DNA of 64,000 nucleotides from contig CP145417.1 in the NCBI GenBank assembly GCA_036867785.1, forward strand, positions 1,116,001-1,180,000, read 5' to 3'. This document shows, one piece after another, positions 32,526-43,000 of this stretch. The notes beneath the pieces were generated by a model. It saw only the letters and a program-made list of their open reading frames with translations. It ran no database searches and had not been told where the DNA came from. Both the position numbers and the translations under genes were made by a program. The DNA is from Plasmodiophora brassicae. Lineage: Eukaryota > Endomyxa: Phytomyxea > Phytomyxea > Plasmodiophorida. Within the stretch, counting starts at the first letter, position 1. Every line of letters starts with the position of its first letter.

Positions 32526-32720
32526 TGTCGAGGACCATGTCCTACCACCGGCACACGATGACGCTGTGACTGTGCGCGGCTGTGTCACGTCCACAAAAGA
32601 GGCTCCGCCACCGTCGCCGTTGCCGGTAACGGCTTTGGCAAGCCCTGTTACACTGCGTTACGTCGCCATCGTCTCGCGCCGATGTTAGTGGAATAAATCA
32701 CTTCGTTATCGTCTTCATCA
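32526..32720 (+). repeat. 5' LTR of short copia element
   Basis: 195 bp, TGTCGAGGACC ... GTCTTCATCA; GGAATAAATC near its end may be the poly-A signal. Confidence 0.9.
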
Positions 32721-32763
32721 GATTAACAGTCGTATAGGCGCAGGCGCTGAGCCTCTACTCGCC

Positions 32764-34047
32764 ATGGCCGAGCGCCAGGCGACGCCTAACACGGATGACG
32801 ACCCGCTGCGTCATCTGTCGCTCGAGGAGATCGACACCCGAATTGCCGAAGCGGAGGCAACGATCGCCAGGCAGGAGAAGATCGACCGTCTCCGTGTCCT
32901 GCAGCAGCAGCTGGCGCGTCCGACCAGCTGTCCATCGACCCCGGCCATGCCGATCATCGCCGAGGCGCACAGCCGAAGCGACGCAGGCCGACTGCCCATG
33001 CCCAAGTTCGACGGTACTCCCGACTCGTTCACGTCCTGGGTTCAGACAGCTGCACTCTGGTTTCGCAATCGTGGGTACGCGGACGTCATCGGGATCAACG
33101 AAGATGGCTCGCCGACTGCGACAACCGGTACGGCACACGACCCAGCTCTCGAGGCAGCCGCGCGCGAGATTCTACTCGTCCACATGCTGGACCACAAGAT
33201 CGCGTCCGCATTGTCTTTGTTTCAGGCAGGCTCGGCTGCCAAGTGCTGGCGCGTGCTGTTCCAGGCGTACAGCCCGTCGTCGCTGGCATCGGTCGTGCGC
33301 GCCGTCCGCGACCTCGTCACGGTCCAGCACATGCCCGGCGAGTCGGTCGCCACGTACGCCGCCCGAGTTCAAGCAGCGGCTCATCGCGTCCGGTCGACGG
33401 TACCGACCGAGATGCTGTCCCTCACCGACGCATTGGTCGCCGTCCTCATCTTGGCCAACGCATCATCCGATCTCGACGCCGTCGTCGCTGGCCTGCACAA
33501 TCGTGCTCTGGACACGCTGCCCAGTGTCTCCGAGGTCGTCGGGTCGTTGACAAGCGAGGAGATCAGGGTCCAAGACGTGCGGGACCGACACGACGCGTTC
33601 CAAACGGCCAACCGCTCCAGTTGCGCCACATCGACGCGTCCCCGTGGACCACGACGCAACGAGTCCTGCGTCTTCCATCCCGGATCCAAGCACACTAACG
33701 GCGAATGCACGCTGCAACGACACATCTGGTACCGCGACAGCAACGCGAAAAGCAATACATCCTCACCAACGTCCAACGAGTATCCAACGTCTGGCGCTCA
33801 TCCGATCGATCCGGCGCCCGAGCCGATGCGTGCTTTGTCGGCACGCCACGCCATCGACGTGATTAACAGTCGTACGCGTTCTACGCGCTTCGAGGCGGCG
33901 AGCCCGCCGGCGCCCCGCGCGCCGGTGCCATCCAGTGCCAGTCCCGCGTCACTGTGTCTCTGCCCTGACCCTGCTTCTGCACAACGCGCCACGAACGCCC
34001 ACTCCAGACCGCGCCACGCGCAAGAGAGTCCAGGCAGATCGCGCTAG
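32764..34047 (+). CDS. Copia gag with chimeric tail
   Basis: 427 codons. Residues 1-360 are a copia-type gag with a helical N-terminus (EIDTRIAEAEATIARQEK) and a UBN2-like core; it is a close relative of the minus-strand gag at 31105-29723. From about 33861 the sequence is no longer gag-like: it starts again with GATTAACAGTCGTA, the primer-site word, so the tail looks like another copy's leader read by chance. Probably a real gag with a joined-on end. Confidence 0.7.
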   Translation: MAERQATPNTDDDPLRHLSLEEIDTRIAEAEATIARQEKIDRLRVLQQQLARPTSCPSTPAMPIIAEAHSRSDAGRLPMPKFDGTPDSFTSWVQTAALWFRNRGYADVIGINEDGSPTATTGTAHDPALEAAAREILLVHMLDHKIASALSLFQAGSAAKCWRVLFQAYSPSSLASVVRAVRDLVTVQHMPGESVATYAARVQAAAHRVRSTVPTEMLSLTDALVAVLILANASSDLDAVVAGLHNRALDTLPSVSEVVGSLTSEEIRVQDVRDRHDAFQTANRSSCATSTRPRGPRRNESCVFHPGSKHTNGECTLQRHIWYRDSNAKSNTSSPTSNEYPTSGAHPIDPAPEPMRALSARHAIDVINSRTRSTRFEAASPPAPRAPVPSSASPASLCLCPDPASAQRATNAHSRPRHAQESPGRSR

Positions 34048-34419
34048 CAGGGCAGGTCGTCCTACGGGAATCCAGAACCATTACCGGAACGTAAGCGCCA
34101 GGCGTACGCCGGTCGTACGGGCCTCAATCGCTTGCCTCAACCTCTTCTCGATATAACGTTGTCCGCCGGCGCCTTCGGCGTCGGTGTCGTCCCGAGCCAG
34201 GTCCTCCTCTCTGTGTCGTCATTGACGACTTTGCCCCAGCATATCGCGCCACACCTGTCAGCTCTAGCTACGCCACGATCCGTCTCGTGTCGCGTCAACA
34301 AGCCAAGACATACGAGCACGAGCAAGGTCGTGTTGTACATGATCCAGAGTCGAAGGTCCAGCCGGGACACGTCCGTTCGACCGCCTTCCGCATGCAACCG
34401 CGTGCCGTTGGAGGGGGCG

Positions 34420-34614
34420 TGTCGAGGACCATGTCCTACCACCGGCACACGATGACGCTGTGACTGTGCGCGGCTGTGTCACGTCCACAAAAGAGGCTCC
34501 GCCACCGTCGCCGTTGCCGGTAACGGCTTTGGCAAGCCCTGTTACACTGCGTTACGTCGCCATCGTCTCGCGCCGATGTTAGTGGAATAAATCACTTCGT
34601 TATCGTCTTCATCA
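34420..34614 (+). repeat. 3' LTR of short copia element
   Basis: 195 bp, identical to 32526-32720 as read, then AAGGA. Confidence 0.9.
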
Positions 34615-35859
34615 AAGGATCACCTCCTGATATGGATCGACGATCTGCTGGGGTTCGCCAAGACCGAAGACGACCTTCTGCACCAACTCGCACGTGTCTG
34701 AGCGCAACTTGAAGTTCAATCCGGACAAATGTGTTCTATTCGCACGAGAGCTGAGATGGTGCGGACGAATATACTCCCGCGATGGAATTCGACACGATCC
34801 GGAACGAGTTGAGGCGCTGACCAGCATGCCGCGCCCTAATACGTTCAAGGAACTGCAGCAATTCACCTGGGCGGCCAACTGGATGCGTACCAGCGTCCCC
34901 GGCTATGCGCACATCATCGCCCCGCTCCAGGAGTTGACCGATAAGGCGAACCAGGAGCTGAAGAGAATCCAGTCCTCGTCACCTTCGTCGATTCGGTTAG
35001 ATGATCTTGGGTGGACGGACCGGCACAGCAAGGCCTTTGAGGACATACGCTTTGCACTGATCCAGCACGTCCAGCTTGCGTGTCCGAAGTCTGATCACCA
35101 GACATGCTTGTTCACGGACGCCAGTGACCTGGCATGGGCCGCGGTCGTTACCCAGATTCCGATGGAGGATATCGACCTACCAGTTCATGAACAACGACAC
35201 GAACCACTCGCTTTCTACGGCAAGCGGTTCTCTGGAGCCGAGTTGCGATGGTCAACACCGGAGAAGGAGGCAGCCGCCATCATCAACGCGACTGAACGTG
35301 GTGACTTCCTTCTGCAGACGTCACGCGAATTCCTCATGTTCTGCGACACCGGAACCTCACGTTCATCTTCGCGAAGGACGCTGAGATGAAGAAGCACACG
35401 GCGCAGAAAATCGAGCGCTAGGCGCTGCATCTGCAAGGGTTTAACTACCGTACTAAGGAGATCTCCGGTACTGTCAACGTCTGGGCCGACCTGTTATCTC
35501 GTTGGGGCGCAGGACGAATTGCACTAACGTGCCGGGCGGCGCGCATCTTGCAGATGGACGATCTTCGCGTAACACCGATGACGCATCGCGATTTCCAATG
35601 GCCGACCGAGACCGAAATTCGCGAATCGCAAAGGTAACTGTCGCGTGAGGAGAAGATCGACGACGGCGTGTTCTTCGATGATCACACCCGTTTGTGGAAG
35701 TCGAAAACGAACGCCGTTCTGATTCCGATTCACAACGACTTCACCAGCTTGCGCCTACGCATCATGATCATTGTTCATTGTGCCAGTGCTGCTCATCGCG
35801 CGTACGACGTTACCAAGGAGGCAATCACAACGCGATTCGCTTGGCCGGGCATGGACAAG

Positions 35860-36190
35860 CACTGGACCGAATTTGGATGCATTGGAGATGCGTTTATGCG
35901 TGCATCGTGAATGTATCGGACAGCGTTACTTTGCGGATACAATGTGTTGTATCTGCGCTGCATCTGCCGATACATTTCATATGCGTCAGAATGTAACGGC
36001 AATGCACGGAAACCGATATGTTGAAGATACATCGGCCCCAAAAATGTATCTTAAACGCAACCGTACAGGTACATTGAAGATGCATGGCCATCTGAAATGT
36101 ACCTGCAATGCAACTGGTCAGGTTACGTTCCCGATACACCGGCGTCATAGAATGTATCTTCAATACATATCAATTTCTCCGAAATATATG
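35860..36190. repeat. Left CACTA terminus with GATACA / TGTATC words
   Basis: After CACTGGACCGAA the words GATACA, TGTATC, GTACATT and ATGCAT recur in both orientations over about 300 bp, for example GGATACAATGTGTTGTATC at 35937-35955. The pattern is that of En/Spm subterminal binding sites, but the word differs from the AGTGCC family. Confidence 0.8.
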
Positions 36191-36262
36191 CTCGCTAGGT
36201 TGGAAAAATGGCTTAAAACATGAATAGTTGCACCGAAATAATTCGTTGTATTCAACTATTGG

Positions 36263-37078
36263 TCACCAAGGGTCGGGAATGTCAGACACGAGCCGGAATC
36301 GGTCATCCATTATAGGGAACCGCAGCTTTCGTGTCACGTCCTGCAACAGGACGGCGTTGAAAGTCGCCATGTCAGCGGATACTTGATCAAACGAGCGCCC
36401 ATCCCGGAACACGTCGTGGTCGGCGTCGATGCCGGTGTTGTCGATGGCATCCTTGAAACTGCCCAGGAAATCCATCAATAGGGACTTGGCCCGACAATGG
36501 CCTTCTTCACAACCTTGACTTTTCTGGAAGAGGAACTGTCAGAAATTCCCAAAGTGCGCCTTCTCTTGTTAATTTGGTTGTGTATAACTGCAAGCGTGGC
36601 CAAATCAGAAGAAATATCTCAGATCCGTCACAAGCAACGCCACATACTGTTGCCGGTCTTCCTTTCGGGGAATTGTGCGGCGATATATCCTTTGCTATGA
36701 ACTTCTCTCGCACTAGCCAGGAAATTGCAGCCCTGCGAATTTCCGTCCTTTAGGAATTTGGGACTGCGTCCTTCAGGTTGCCATCGGCCACCGTACTAAT
36801 TAACGTGAATCAATCCATTAGAAAGGCAGCATGACAAAATACCTTTCCGTCAGGCTGACGCACACATCCCGTAGCTGGCCGCGTTCTGACTCCACTTTCT
36901 GCCTCTTGGAGTTGCCGAGGTACGGCACAAGCAGTGTCGGTTCAAGAGGAACGGGGTCTTTGCGTTTGAAACACTCGACGGTTGCACCATCTTTCCGGGT
37001 ATAGGCGTGGCCACTCCATTGCGATCCCTGGCCTGAAACGGATTCATCTAGGGGAGTCTCACTGTCTCCTATTTCCAA
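36263..37078 (-). CDS. Possible second protein of 14-kb CACTA element
   Basis: Three minus-strand frames in a row look protein-like. 37078 to about 36845 starts MEIGDSETPLDESVSG and is charged. About 36756-36507 reads REKFIAKDISPHNSPKGRPATVC... . 36478-36263 starts MMDFLGSFKDAIDNTG and holds ATFNAVLLQDVTRKL. A donor GTATTTTG (about 36844) and an acceptor TTAATTAG would fit one intron between the first two. No family is recognised. The strand is opposite to the transposase. It could be the element's DNA-binding protein or an unrelated captured fragment; that it is one gene is inference. Confidence 0.35.
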
Positions 37079-37127
37079 GGACGGGCCACGGCCACCGTTA
37101 ACGGTGGCCCGTCCTTGGAATTAGGAG
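37066..37127. repeat. 62-bp near-perfect hairpin
   Basis: CTCCTA at the left pairs with TAGGAG at the right; inside, TTCCAAGGACGGGCCAC pairs with GTGGCCCGTCCTTGGAA; the loop is itself a palindrome around CCGTTAACGG. It lies just before the start of the minus-strand ORF at 37078. It could be a tiny foldback transposon or a transcript-end structure. Confidence 0.8.
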
Positions 37128-38489
37128 GTTGCCATTCAATTCAAGCTGGCGGTCCGGTACACGCCGACTTACCGGTATCGATGGCGGCTTCACGATCGGC
37201 AGGGCCGTGGATGGACGACGGTTGCGCGTCAGCGGCGCCATGTCACTTGGGCGATTTGAACTGAGCGCCCCACCAAGTCCCCGCAATCCGTGGCGGACTC
37301 CGCGCCGCTTTACTTTAGGGCCTGCTTCATATAAGGCGACGTGATGAGTTTTTTGGCCGCCTCAGGTCGACCGGTTAAAAAACGATTCTCCAGTGTGCCT
37401 TGTGCGGCCACCGGATCCGTCGTCGTCATTGGGCACGCGATGACCTCGGTGAGTCACGGCTGTATGGCTTGTGGTCGTGAGCCGCGTAGCCACGATTTCG
37501 GCAACCGACATGCGACATATACCAGGCCCTTGTCGCCTCCTCCATCCTCTGAACGCCACGTCCGCCGCCGTCTGTTGTCGTCGAGTTCGGACGTCCCCTG
37601 CTCGTCTGAGGCCATCAGCCCATGCCCAATCGCAGCTATGGCCACCAGCAGGCGATATACATGGGGCGCAACCTCTACAAAGAAAGTTGGGCACACCATC
37701 TAGATGATGACCCTCTCGGACGAAAGTGCGAGTCGTGGTTCAAAGAGTGTCTGAGGAGACGATCACCAGACTTTGGCCGACGTTTCGACAAGGTCATCCA
37801 AGGTACTTTTAAATTGAATCGAGGCGGCAATTAGGCGTTAACTACGCTTCTGGCGAATGCTCTGTAGGGGCCAAATTAAAAACAGACGAAGAGACGCTCG
37901 AACGTATGATATCGAGCAGGTACCATGCTTAGATGGATGAGTATCATAGTGGGCTGATCATTCATTGCCAATGCAGATTGAAGTCGCGTACGTGCGGTCG
38001 TCCTTACAATGACAAACCCGGATGGAAGGTACCCGTTGACGTCGCGAGCGCCGATAAGTCGAACAAGAAAATGTCAGCTACAGCGACGATTGTTGAATCC
38101 GTTCTGGGTAAAATCCGTTGGTGTACATGTATGTTCGTAGAGTCTTCACAGTTACGTGACCTGAATATCTTCGTCATAGGGAACGGCGATAAACCAGAAA
38201 TTGCTTTCATCGTCGGTCGTGGAAGGCGCATGATTACATCCAACGGCTCGGGGACTTTGGCGTCGCTGTGTTTCATTCTGTGATCCGTCGCTACCTCGAC
38301 AGCAAGGCTACAAGACAATGGTAGAACGCGATGTTCGAATTCCTGTAGGCAGCGAACGAGGTACTTTCAAAGTTTTCACGTCAATACCTCCCGGCGATTA
38401 GTCTGCGATTTCGTCAGTCGCTGGCGAAACTAGAGATGCTGTCTCCTATCCTGCTGATGACGATTTCGGTACGATGCATGTGCCGTTGA
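37128..38489. other. Upstream part of transposase region, no gene assigned
   Basis: Plus-strand frames 37622-37834 (MPNRSYGHQQ..., basic) and 37933-38283 (MDEYHSGLIIHCQC..., with WCTCMFVESSQLRDLNIFVIGNGDKPEIAFIVG) are possible exons in front of the DUF4218-like part, but neither matches the Transposase_21 region of the other CACTA copies. The front of the transposase is either missing or much diverged. Confidence 0.35.
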
Positions 38490-39719
38490 CTTGTTCCGTC
38501 TTTGGGCTAAGTATCGTGAATTTAAGGTCCATTCCCTGGTTCATGTTCCGGATATCGCCGAGTTCTTTGGCCCGATGTCCGAATTCGTGTGGACGTTTCC
38601 CATTGAAAGATGGATGAAACTTATGAAAGCCCTATGCACATCCACACGGGGTCAATCTGCCAACATCGTTGCCAACTATCAGCTGTTGTCAGCTGCCGTC
38701 AGGCTCAGGTAAATGCACGTCACGTGCATGCAGTTATCGTCCTCTTATGTTCACGTGCTGCGGTTTAGGTGCGACTACAGTGCTGAATATGCTTGCAACA
38801 AGGGCGATCCCTTGCTGTTTGGACAGTCTCGGTACTCGCGAATGGATCCGGCTGCCAACGACATGGTGGTGGTATTCGTCAACGGTTCACGAAAGCGGGA
38901 GCGCATCTCTGACGATCTTCGGTGCTGGCTCCACCATCACTTTGTAAAGAAGGATTGGGCGTCCGTCAACGATCATCCTTGGGTGATGCACTTCCTCGAA
39001 GGATGCGGGTCGTTTGCCGATGCAGCCAACGCCTCAATCAGCAACTACGACGAAATTTCCCGTGCACTGGGCCAGTTCGATACGTTCTGTCGTGGCCGGT
39101 TCGGGACCCACCTGGTTCCCGATGAGGCCACCATTTACCAGAGCGTCCAGATGGGTATGTGAATCAGACCTACATAGCATGGTTATTCTCTGACATTATG
39201 TTGAACTCACAGGGCATGTGACCTCGAAAGCTCGAAACGAGAACACAACCACTGACAACAACTACGTCGCTGTTGCAGATCATCAGGGCAACATGTACCT
39301 TGGCGACATTGGCCGACTGTTGCGCATCGAAATGCCACGTCTTGTCGATGAAACCCATCTATCCCTGACACAGTTGACGCTGGGTTTATTTCAATGCACA
39401 AGGTTGGCGCGTATTTAATTCGTGTGTTCGACCTGTATATCTCTAATGTTGTTTTAGCTGGTTTGACATGATTCCGTATCCGACATCCGGCAACATTCCC
39501 CGGTACGTTAACCTGCAGAAGGACCGACGTACCCTTGGCGTTTCGGATAGCCCGCTGTTCCCAATCGAGCACGTCATACCGGCCAATGTGGTGTTGGTGC
39601 CTAGCGCTCTGCCAAGAGACCCACGTCGCAGATTGCGAGTCCCTATTCACCTGGTGTGCTTGCTTTCCAGGGCGAATACCACGGCTGCTGGCATCGTGAC
39701 AACATCAAGACGTTGTTGA
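38490..39719 (+). CDS. CACTA transposase, DUF4218-like C-terminal exons
   Basis: Exon blocks with clean short introns at 38709-38768, 39155-39212 and 39403-39457 (60, 58 and 55 bp). They encode FRLWAKYREFKVHSLVHVPDI...FVWTFPIERWMKLMKAL...NYQLLSAAVRLR, then CNKGDPLLFGQSR, NDHPWVMHFL, then GHVTSKARNENTTTDN...MYLGDIGRLLRIEMP, and finally WFDMIPYPTSGNIPRY...IPANVVLVPSALP...LVCLLSRANTTAAG. The order is that of the copies at 5-13 kb, and no stop interrupts it here. The catalytic Transposase_21 part was not found upstream, so the gene seems shortened. Confidence 0.7.
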
Positions 39720-40085
39720 ACGTATTGCTGCTGCTCATGTGAACAAACCTGTCGTAATACACTGTTGGCCGTCGGTGAACGAAGCGATGTCCTGCTGGAC
39801 TTCTTGAATCCAAACCACTAAACCCCTTGGCGTGGTTGGGCCTGTAACCTACGGGGGGTTGCGCCCACTGGGGTTGGCACTGGGAGGAGGTTGAGCTACG
39901 TTGGTTACGGTTTTCGCGCCAACCAACGACGCCGCAGCCCCCGCCGCGCGCGCTTGCAAGTCAATCTCAAATCTGTCGTCTTGCGATCGCATCGATCTGC
40001 TATACCCTTCATCATGCTGAGGGGGTGGTGCAGAATCGAGGCATTTACAGACGTCAGGCTTGAGGACCGTCACTCGGCGGGCACC

Positions 40086-43000
40086 ATGAGTGTCAGCTGT
40101 TGGCGGTGCGGTGCGCTCCGATGGGCTTGCGAACGGGAATCCATCTGCTGCCATAAGGGCAAAGTGGATGCGAACGCCGTTCCGCACCCTGAGGTCCACC
40201 CGCGTTTTAAAGGTCTTTTTAGCGGTCGCAACCAGCAGTCACTTAGGTTTCTAGAGAGTATTAGGGCATATAATGCGGCGTTCGCGTTTACAAGCCTGGG
40301 CACGCCGGGCCTGGACACAAACCTGGCCAGCATGCGCGATGGCGTGTACACGTTCCGCGTCAACGGCCTGCTGTACCACCGGATCGGTCCCGTGCAAGCG
40401 TTCGACGGCCAGCAGCCCAGGTTCGCTCAGATCTATTTTATGGATCCCGACGCGCAGACCGATCGCCGCGCCGCCATCTTCTCCGACCTCGATCGCGAAA
40501 CGCTTCGTATCGTCCACGAGACGATGCAGGCCGACCACGCCCTGGCTAGACAGTTTCGATCGTCGCGCGAGATCGCATCGGATCGCGACGTCGCCAACTT
40601 GCGGGTTGTCATCAGTGGGCAGGTTCCCAACGGCGAGCACGCCAGGCGGTACAATGCCCCGATGGCCCCCGAAGTTGCTGCCGTCGTCATCGAGGCTGAC
40701 AGCGCAGAGGCATGCCGGGGCCGCGACATCGTTCTTCGGGTGCGAGATGGCGGCTTGCAATATATTAAGGAGACGCATCCAGCATATGATGCGCTGTCGT
40801 ACCCGATCCTGTTTCCTCGGGGACAGATGGGATGGTCCATTGCGTTAAAACACCGCCTAGGTATGTACTGTTCGTCGGCGTCACATCGCTTGCCCTGATT
40901 ACCGTGTGAACAGGCGTTACGTTAAAATCATACATCCAGTTCATGATCCAGAAGCGCGTCGACGTCGACAATGTCCTGTTCCGCAGCGGCAAGCTGTTCC
41001 AGCAGTATATCGTCGATCAGTACCTGCGCGTGGAGAACGACAACCTGTTCTACCTCCGGACGCATCAGGACGACTTGCGGGCGTCGACCTACGACGTCAT
41101 ACACCGGGACGAGCTCAGCGGCGACCGCATTGGACGGCGTATTATCCTGCCGTCCAGTCATGTCGGGTCGCCCAGGTACATGTACACCAAGTTCCAGGAC
41201 AGCATGGCCCTGGTGCGCAAGTTTGGTAAGCCCGATCTGTTTATCACCATGACATGCAACCCGAAGTGAGCAGCTCCTTCCGCATCAGACCGCCCAAGAC
41301 CGCCCCGACATCGTCGCTCGCGTCTTCCACATCAAGTTGCAAGCGCTCATGAATGATTTGACCAAGAAGAAGGTGTTCGGCAAGTCATTGGCGCACGTGT
41401 ACACGATCGAGTTCCAGAAGCGGGGGTTGCCACATGCCCACATCCTGATCTGGCTCGAGATGAGGACCGACGACGTCGACCTGGTCGATTCGCTGGTATG
41501 CGCGGAACTCCCTGACCCAGACCGGCAGCCACTTCTGTACGACTTGGTCAAGTCGCACATGATGCACGGCCCTTGCGGGTCGGATAACCCCAATTCGCCC
41601 TGCATGGAGGACGGCGCCTGTTCGAAGCACTACCCGATGGCGCTTAGAGAAAGTACGGATCTAGACGAAGTGTCGGGGCACGCTCTGTATCGCCGACGTA
41701 TGCAAGGGCGGACAGTTCTGAAGCGTACGCGACGTGGTGCCATCGTCGAGCTCGACAACAGATGGGTGGTTCCCTATAACCCGTACCTTCTTGGTAAGTA
41801 TAACTGTCACATCAACGTCGAGATTTGCAGTTCATCCAAGTCGGTCAAATACCTGCACAAGTACGTGTTTAAGGGCCCCGATCGCGGCGTCATCGAACAA
41901 GTGCAAGACGGCCCCGCACCAGCCGTTGACGAGATCCAGGAATACAAGGAGGGAAGGTCTGCATGCTGTGCATGAGTAATCACTGATGGGCTCTGACATC
42001 GCGCTGGTGAACGTCAGATACATTGCCGCTCAGGAAGCCTGTTGGCGAATCTTTGAGTTCGAAACGAACTCGAAGAGCCACAGCATCTGCCATCTACCGG
42101 TGCACCTGCCCGACAAGCAGAGCGTCATATTTGAGTGTTCATCCAGAGTACCAGTACTCAGATGATGCTGCTCAGATGCTGCTGCCACCCGGTCACATGA
42201 TCATGACCGTACTCGACCCCGCAGCGGCCCTTGCTGTGACGATCCTGTCCAAATACATCAGTTCGTTATATCACCAGGCGCCGACTCTTGCGACCGACCG
42301 CCCCCGTAGTGGGCAGCGGCGGCGTTAGCACAGAAGCTTCTTGCGCAAAGAGCCCCAAGCAAACGAACTCACTTAATGGCAGGAGGTGGCCGCAGAGCGC
42401 CCGTTCGTCTACAGATGGAGGACGACGCCAGGACCAACTCCGACGCCGAGGCCAAGGAGCATGAATCGTCGACAGATGACGAAATCGATCGAGGGCTTCA
42501 GTCAACAAACCTGCACGGTAAGAGCCCGATCTTTATGCCTTTGAAACCGCCCATCCTACGTACCCTGAGCCTTACGGCCAAGGACGGAATTAACGATTTC
42601 CTCAAGAAATATAGGAAACACGTCGAGATCGTTAACGAGCGCCGACTGATCTACAAGGAGGATATTCATCCGCCAACGGTGAAGTCATGCATTACCGAGG
42701 ACGTCCTCAGAGGGATGTCGAAATATCGCCTACGTCAACCCGCCAGCACGATCACGGATGGCGACATCATGAGCTACTTGAGGTCAGTCCAACGCAGGGA
42801 GGCTGATGTCGAGAGTTCGACAGACATCAAGGCGCTTCTCACGAAGACAGTGGTCATGAACCTGTCAATCAAGAGTATTGAGGAACGTGTCACGTCTTTC
42901 TTCGCCAAGTTCGATGAGCTAATCGACGACTATGGGCTACAAGACACATACGCCAAAGGAACGAAAGGAACCAAGCGCAAGATCAAGGTATTACGCGGAG

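Larger units (their letters stand above)
32526..34614 (+). mobile_element. Short copia element with identical LTRs
   Basis: Two 195-bp LTRs (32526-32720 and 34420-34614), identical as read, flanked by AAGGA (32521-32525 and 34615-34619). Between them: the primer word GATTAACAGTCGTA (32721), gag (from 32764), a leader-like tail and the purine tract GGAGGGGGCG before the second LTR. No polymerase region is recognised, so it must have moved with enzymes from a relative. It is young. Confidence 0.93.
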
